From Lachnospiraceae bacterium (GTDB lineage: Bacteria; Bacillota; Clostridia; Lachnospirales; Lachnospiraceae): 64,000 bases of DNA. Positions 59,609-64,000 of the stretch are shown here, one piece after another (the first letter of the stretch is position 1; every line of letters starts with the position of its first letter). The notes under the pieces were generated by a model. That model made no database searches, was not told the origin of the DNA, and worked only from the letters and a program-made list of their open reading frames with translations. The translations under genes were made by a program, and so were the position numbers. The stretch lies in assembly GCA_028689585.1 (NCBI GenBank), contig JAQVCW010000012.1, positions 1 to 64,000 of the forward strand, written 5' to 3'.

Positions 59609-62167
59609 ATGGATGAACAAAAGCCGGGAAATGATATGATACGCGGGAAGCACAGGATTCCTGACAAAATTCAAATACGAAATGCGAGGGTGCATAATCT
59701 TAAAAATATAGATGTGGATATTCCGTTGAATCAGATCGTGGGTATCGCAGGCGTTTCCGGTTCCGGGAAATCCTCGCTGGCGCTGGGGGTCTTGTATGCA
59801 GAAGGTTCCCGCCGTTATCTGGATGCGCTTTCTACTTATACCCGCCGCCGCATGACACAGGCAGAGAAAGCGCAGGTGGACGAGGTGCTTTATGTGCCGG
59901 CGGCACTGGCGCTGCATCAGCGCCCGGGTGTTCCCGGTATTCGCAGCACATTTGGTACGGGTACGGAACTGCTGAACAGTCTCCGGCTGATGTTTTCCCG
60001 TCTGGCAAAGCATCGCTGTCCCAATGGACATTACCAGGAACCGTCCCTGGCGGTTGCTGCAGGGCAGGAACTGGTCTGCCCGGAATGCGGGGAGCATTTT
60101 CTGGCTCCGTCCGCGGAAGAACTGGCCTTCAACAGTCAGGGAGCCTGCGGCACCTGCGGGGGCACCGGTGTGGTCCGGACGGTGGATCAGGGTGCGCTGG
60201 TGCCGGACGAGTCACTGACTATTGATGAAGGGGCGGTTGCACCGTGGAATACGCTGATGTGGTCACTGATGACGGATGTATGCCGTGAGATGGGCGTTCG
60301 TACCGATGTGCCGTTTTCCGAATTGACGGAGCAGGAACGGGAGATTGTTTATCATGGTCCTGCGGAAAAGAAGCATATCTTCTATAAGCCAAAGAACGGC
60401 AGCAATCAGGCGGGTGAACTGGATTTTACCTATTTTAATGCCAACTACACCGTAGAAAATGCTCTGTCCAAGGTAAAAGACGAAAAGGGCATGAAGCGGG
60501 TGGAAAAATTTCTAAAGCAGGGTGTCTGCCCGGACTGCAAAGGCTCGCGCTTGTCGGCGGCCGCGAGGATGCCGAAGCTGCGGGGGATTTCTCTGGAAGA
60601 AGCCTGTGCTATGACATTAAGTGAACTGGTGGCGTGGGTGGCGCTTGTGCCGGATTCTCTGCCGGAAGAAATGCGTCCAATGGCAGAAGCTATCTGTGAA
60701 TCCTTTCAGACCGTGGCAAAACGTCTGATGGATCTGGGACTTGGCTATCTGACTCTGGACCGTGCCGCCTCCACACTCTCTACCGGAGAACGGCAGCGGA
60801 TGCAGCTCGCCCGCGCGGTGCGGAACCGGACGACCGGTGTGCTCTATGTGCTGGATGAGCCGTCGATTGGGCTGCATCCCTCCAATATCGTGGGGCTTAC
60901 CGGAGTGATGCACGATCTGGTTGCGGATGGCAATTCTGTGGTGCTGGTGGATCACGATACACAGATTCTGTCAGAGGCGGACTGGATTGTGGAGATGGGG
61001 CCGGAAGCGGGTGCAGACGGCGGGCAGGTCATCGCGCAGGGAACCATTCCCTATATTGGAAAGAATCCTGCTTCTCAGATTGGTCCCTTTCTGTTGGAAA
61101 AAGCTTCTTCTTCTGTGAGAAGGCGGCCGGAGGCGGATGCAGTGTTTGACCTGGGAACCATCCATTTATCTACCGGGGAAATCCATACGGTTAAGCCTTT
61201 GGAGGCTAGGATTCCAAAAGGGAGACTGACGGTGATCACAGGAGTCTCAGGCTCCGGCAAAACAACGCTGATTTTGGAAAGCCTGATTCCCGGCCTGGAA
61301 GCTGCGATTGCCGGAAAAAAACTGCCGGATCATGTGAAAGCGGTCACAGCAGAGGGAATCCGGCAGGTGAAGCTGATGGATGCGACGCCGATCGGGATCA
61401 ATGTCCGCTCTACCGTAGCCACGTATGCCAATGTACATGATGAGCTGCGGAAAATATATGCGAGGACAGAAAGTGCCAAAGCCCTGCAGTACAAGGCAGG
61501 GGACTTTTCCTACAATACCGGCAGGCTGCGCTGTGCGACCTGTGACGGCACCGGGACGATCAGCCTTGACGTGCAGTTTCTGCCCGATGTGGAGATCCCC
61601 TGCCCGGAGTGCAGAGGGTCAAGATACGCAAAAGAGGCAGATCGGGTAAAACGGAAGAACAGAGATGGAAAAGAATACTCTTTGCCGGAGCTTATGGATA
61701 TGGATGTGAAGCACGCCCTGAGAGCGTGTGAAGATCTGAAGAACGTTCATTCGCGGCTGCAGGTTCTGCAGGATCTGGGACTTGGCTATCTGACTCTCGG
61801 GGAAGAGACACCCAGCCTGTCCGGCGGGGAGGCCCAGCGGCTGAAGCTGGCTTCCGAAATGGGACGGCAGCAGGCGGATGCAGTCTTTGTATTTGATGAA
61901 CCCACAATTGGCCTGCATCCTCTGGATGTGCGCACACTGCTGGCGGTATTCGACTGCCTGGTGGAGGGCGGCGCCACGGTCATCGTGATCGAGCATGACC
62001 TGGATGTGATTTCCAATGCGGACTATATCATAGATATGGGCCCGGGCGGCGGTGCAGACGGCGGGTACATGGTGGCCGTGGGCACACCGGAGGAAATAGC
62101 GGCCAATCCGGAGAGTATTACGGGAAAGTATTTGCAGGATGTTTTGACAATCCAGGAGGTTTTATGA
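59609..62167 (+). CDS. UvrA-like excinuclease subunit lacking the UvrB-binding domain (class II UvrA)
   Basis: An 852-residue double ABC ATPase. ABC1 has GVSGSGKSS near residue 48, LSTGERQRM near 390 and VLDEPSIGLHP near 414. ABC2 has GVSGSGKTT near 545, LSGGEAQRL near 735 and FDEPTIGLHP near 763. Zinc-finger cysteines are CPECG, CGTCGGTG and CATCDGTG...CPECRG. Between the first finger CPNGH and the FNSQGACGTC segment there are only about 35 residues where standard UvrA has the UvrB-binding domain, so this is the short form. It is translationally coupled to an alkylguanine methyltransferase gene. Confidence 0.9.
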   Translation: MDEQKPGNDMIRGKHRIPDKIQIRNARVHNLKNIDVDIPLNQIVGIAGVSGSGKSSLALGVLYAEGSRRYLDALSTYTRRRMTQAEKAQVDEVLYVPAALALHQRPGVPGIRSTFGTGTELLNSLRLMFSRLAKHRCPNGHYQEPSLAVAAGQELVCPECGEHFLAPSAEELAFNSQGACGTCGGTGVVRTVDQGALVPDESLTIDEGAVAPWNTLMWSLMTDVCREMGVRTDVPFSELTEQEREIVYHGPAEKKHIFYKPKNGSNQAGELDFTYFNANYTVENALSKVKDEKGMKRVEKFLKQGVCPDCKGSRLSAAARMPKLRGISLEEACAMTLSELVAWVALVPDSLPEEMRPMAEAICESFQTVAKRLMDLGLGYLTLDRAASTLSTGERQRMQLARAVRNRTTGVLYVLDEPSIGLHPSNIVGLTGVMHDLVADGNSVVLVDHDTQILSEADWIVEMGPEAGADGGQVIAQGTIPYIGKNPASQIGPFLLEKASSSVRRRPEADAVFDLGTIHLSTGEIHTVKPLEARIPKGRLTVITGVSGSGKTTLILESLIPGLEAAIAGKKLPDHVKAVTAEGIRQVKLMDATPIGINVRSTVATYANVHDELRKIYARTESAKALQYKAGDFSYNTGRLRCATCDGTGTISLDVQFLPDVEIPCPECRGSRYAKEADRVKRKNRDGKEYSLPELMDMDVKHALRACEDLKNVHSRLQVLQDLGLGYLTLGEETPSLSGGEAQRLKLASEMGRQQADAVFVFDEPTIGLHPLDVRTLLAVFDCLVEGGATVIVIEHDLDVISNADYIIDMGPGGGADGGYMVAVGTPEEIAANPESITGKYLQDVLTIQEVL

Positions 62168-62706
62168 TGTATTACATGACGACTTATCCGTCCCCGGTTG
62201 GCCTGCTCACCTTGGCGGCGGACGAAGAAAATCTGGTGGGTTTATGGATCGAGGGGCAGAAATATCATGGCGGTATCATGCAGGAAGCGATGGCGAAAAA
62301 GGATGAAATACCGGTTTTCGATGCTGCAAAAAAATGGCTGGACCGGTATTTTACCGGCGGGCAGCCAGGCAGCGCCGAACTGCCATTAGCCCCCATCGGC
62401 AGTGATTTTCAGAAAAGCGTGTGGCATCTCCTGTGTGAAATTCCATACGGCGAGGTGACCACATACGGACAGATCGCAAAGACGATAGCCCAAAAGGCAG
62501 GAAAAGAAACGTGGTCTGCACAGGCTGTCGGTGGTGCTGTCGCTCATAACCCTGTCTCCATTATCATTCCCTGTCACCGGGTGGTTGGCTCAAATGGAAG
62601 CCTGACCGGTTATGCCGGAGGGATTGGGATCAAGATAAAGCTGCTTGAAGGGGAGGGCACCGACATGTCCCGGCTGTTCGTGCCGAAAAAGGGAACGGCA
62701 CTCTGA
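62164..62706 (+). CDS. ogt: Methylated-DNA-[protein]-cysteine S-methyltransferase
   Basis: A 180-residue suicide enzyme that removes alkyl groups from O6-alkylguanine. The acceptor Cys137 lies in IIPCHRVVG, and FQKSVWHLLCEIPYGEVTTYG and GYAGGIGIK are the other family motifs. The start overlaps the stop of the UvrA-like gene by 4 bp (ATGATG; 62167 is equally possible), behind AGGAGG. The pairing suggests repair of alkylated DNA in which the short UvrA may help. Confidence 0.92.
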   Translation: MMYYMTTYPSPVGLLTLAADEENLVGLWIEGQKYHGGIMQEAMAKKDEIPVFDAAKKWLDRYFTGGQPGSAELPLAPIGSDFQKSVWHLLCEIPYGEVTTYGQIAKTIAQKAGKETWSAQAVGGAVAHNPVSIIIPCHRVVGSNGSLTGYAGGIGIKIKLLEGEGTDMSRLFVPKKGTAL

Positions 62707-62793
62707 AACCGTAACAAAAAATAAATTATGTTTTATTCCATGCAGGAAAAATGTTATAATCGGAAACAGAAATCAGACGAAAGGGTGGTGGAC

Positions 62794-63018
62794 ATGGCAA
62801 GCAAGGATAAATACAAATTTGACAGTAAAATTCATGTGTATCGGGCGACCAAACGCATGACACAACAGGAACTTGCGGATTTGGTTGGCGTGTCCCGCCA
62901 GACAATTATGCAGCTTGAACGGAACCGCTATAATCCGTCAATGCTGCTTGCGTATAGTATCGCAAGGGTTTTTGATGTTACGATAGAAGATTTGTTTGAT
63001 TTTACGGAGGAAAGATAA
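62794..63018 (+). CDS. XRE-family small transcriptional regulator
   Basis: A 74-residue helix-turn-helix protein (MTQQELADLVGVSRQTIMQL at residues 22-41) of the YozG/Cro type that consists of the DNA-binding domain only. ATG 62794 follows AAGGGTGG. It is followed after 1 bp by a small membrane protein gene and then a paralogue, an arrangement seen for other XRE plus small membrane protein units. TATAAT at 62755-62760 may be the -10 box. Confidence 0.88.
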   Translation: MASKDKYKFDSKIHVYRATKRMTQQELADLVGVSRQTIMQLERNRYNPSMLLAYSIARVFDVTIEDLFDFTEER

Positions 63019-63019
63019 T

Positions 63020-63349
63020 ATGTTTGATATTTTCTTTGAACTGATGTCCAACGATACGGTTTTTAAAATTGGGATGTATTTTACCGGGATACTCTCTATA
63101 TTAATTATTGTTATGTTTGCTTTAAAAAGAAATCGTGATGAAAGAGGCTGGAAGATTTTTGGAAAAGCCAGCGTCGCAGCTTTTGCCTGGCTTATTCTTA
63201 TTATTAATGTAATAGCTAAAATCACGATGAGTTCAGATTTAGCTGAAAATATCGGCTATCTCCAATTTGCTAACACATTTCAGTGGGTTTATAATACTAC
63301 CATTATTGTGGAAATGATTGCTGTATTTATTATAAGCAGGAGAGAGTAA
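63020..63349 (+). CDS. Small membrane protein (DUF2178-like), copy 1
   Basis: A 109-residue protein with three likely membrane segments (about residues 15-32, 47-67 and 90-107) and a cytoplasmic loop KRNRDERGWKIFGKASVAAF, close to the DER...KA pattern of DUF2178-type proteins. AGGAGG and the XRE stop codon immediately precede the ATG. The function is unknown; it may sense a membrane state and act on the XRE regulator. Confidence 0.75.
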   Translation: MFDIFFELMSNDTVFKIGMYFTGILSILIIVMFALKRNRDERGWKIFGKASVAAFAWLILIINVIAKITMSSDLAENIGYLQFANTFQWVYNTTIIVEMIAVFIISRRE

Positions 63350-63401
63350 CAACGCAGACAGATCGTTTTTTAATTTCCGGATTTGACTTTAAGGAGGAAC
63401 A

Positions 63402-63734
63402 ATGTTTGAAATATTTCATAATTTCATGTCTAATAGAATTTGTTTTTTGATCGGTGGATGGCTCGGTTTGGGTGTCACCATAATTTTCCTTACTATGATT
63501 GTGCGAAAACAAAATCGTGATGAGCGTGGCTGGAAAATATTTGGAAAAGCAAGTGTGGCAGCTTTCATCTGGCTTATTGTAATTATAAATATTATTGCAA
63601 AACTGACAGGCAGTGGGAATTATCCGCTTGAACAGATTGGATATCATCAATATGCCAATACCTTACAGTGGGTGTATGACACAACAATTTTGGTGGAAAT
63701 TGTAGCGGTATTCATCCTCAGAAGACGAGAATAA
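63402..63734 (+). CDS. Small membrane protein (DUF2178-like), copy 2
   Basis: A 110-residue paralogue of the previous protein. The loop RDERGWKIFGKASVAAF is identical and the ends (QWVYDTTILVEIVAVFI) are similar, while the first membrane segment and the linker have diverged. AAGGAGG precedes the ATG. A terminator follows, so the three genes form one unit. Confidence 0.78.
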   Translation: MFEIFHNFMSNRICFLIGGWLGLGVTIIFLTMIVRKQNRDERGWKIFGKASVAAFIWLIVIINIIAKLTGSGNYPLEQIGYHQYANTLQWVYDTTILVEIVAVFILRRRE

Positions 63735-63743
63735 CAGTGAAAA

Positions 63744-63778
63744 ATTGCCCACTTGAATTTTGCAGGTGGGTAATTATT
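63744..63778 (+). terminator. Terminator of the XRE/membrane protein unit
   Basis: GCCCACTTG and CAGGTGGGT pair across AATTTTG, followed by AATTATTTATTTTT. Confidence 0.75.
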
Positions 63779-63800
63779 TATTTTTAAATGTAAGAAATAG

Positions 63801-63829
63801 TTGACATATGGATTGGAATAGATTATACT
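63801..63829 (+). promoter_or_regulatory. Promoter of the last, partial gene
   Basis: TTGACA (63801-63806), 17 bp spacer, TATACT (63824-63829). Confidence 0.8.
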
Positions 63830-63887
63830 TTGCTAAAGGACGGGGGTGTGATACGAACTATATTGGAGTCCGGAAAGGAGAACTATT

Positions 63888-64000
63888 ATGAGTGAAAAAG
63901 GATTATTTGATAAAGTGGTAGATTCTGCAAAAAAATTCAATATAGCTGGCATACCGGGAAATACTATAGAAAATTTCAACTTGTGTGGCAAACCGGGACT
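63888..64000 (+). CDS. Unknown protein, N-terminal fragment (cut by window end)
   Basis: ATG 63888 follows AAAGGAG and a consensus promoter. The 37 visible residues start MSEKGLFDKVVDSAKKFNI and contain two GIPG/GKPG turns. No family can be named from this fragment. Confidence 0.7.
   Translation, partial: MSEKGLFDKVVDSAKKFNIAGIPGNTIENFNLCGKPG

Overview
The window looks like chromosomal DNA from a Lachnospiraceae-type (Clostridium cluster XIVa) gut Firmicute. The evidence is strong AGGAGG ribosome binding sites, TTGACA/TATAAT promoters with 16-17 bp spacers, tRNAs without an encoded CCA, GntR/LacI-controlled sugar ABC importers of monoderm type, and intergenic repeats built on a GGGACGGTTCT motif. 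I see no prophage, CRISPR array or intact insertion sequence. The assignment to family is inference; genus cannot be told from the sequence.

Layout. (1) 1-11293: a cysteine desulfidase-like gene (minus) diverges from a plus-strand run encoding a BMP-type substrate-binding protein, an ATC hydrolase-like protein, an ABC ATPase, two permeases, an RbsD/FucU-like protein and two aldo/keto reductases, followed by a GntR/UTRA regulator. Matched promoters and identical operators on both sides of the divergent region suggest that one regulator controls import and breakdown of a cysteine-related compound. (2) 11312-17952: a LacI regulator diverges from an RbsBAC-like sugar importer operon that ends in two tandem cytoplasmic esterases. 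(3) 18234-27802: a MATE exporter, an aldo/keto reductase, two paralogous 800-residue ATPase/LuxR regulators flanking an Mrp/NBP35 ATPase, and a secreted protein. (4) 27803-34601: a 1 kb noncoding repeat island, a radical SAM protein and DUF4130 protein (a DNA-metabolism pair) behind a LexA-like box, an HPr-like protein, and a nuclease-helicase of the DinG/XPD type. (5) 34762-44840: a zinc-ribbon/beta-lactamase-like membrane protein, purL, a CapA-like protein, a RAYT-like protein that lacks part of its catalytic motif, and a lipoprotein. (6) 45059-49262: tRNA-Val and tRNA-Met, an ECF sigma/anti-sigma pair, and a thiol-redox group (thioredoxin reductase-like, thioredoxin, OhrR). (7) 49387-58247: an arabinose unit of GH43, ChvE-GguA-GguB importer, AraR and AraA. 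(8) 58410-64000: an orphan pilin-like protein, a short UvrA (class II) coupled to an alkylguanine methyltransferase, an XRE regulator with two paralogous small membrane proteins, and the start of one more gene.

The most unusual features are in the noncoding DNA. A mobile-looking hairpin repeat (TCAGCCC...GGGCTGATGTTCAA) sits again and again just upstream of ribosome binding sites and even supplies the last codons of AraR. Several 160-260 bp near-complete hairpins lie between genes. Five proteins carry in-frame tandem repeats. One LuxR-type gene appears to start at an AUA codon.
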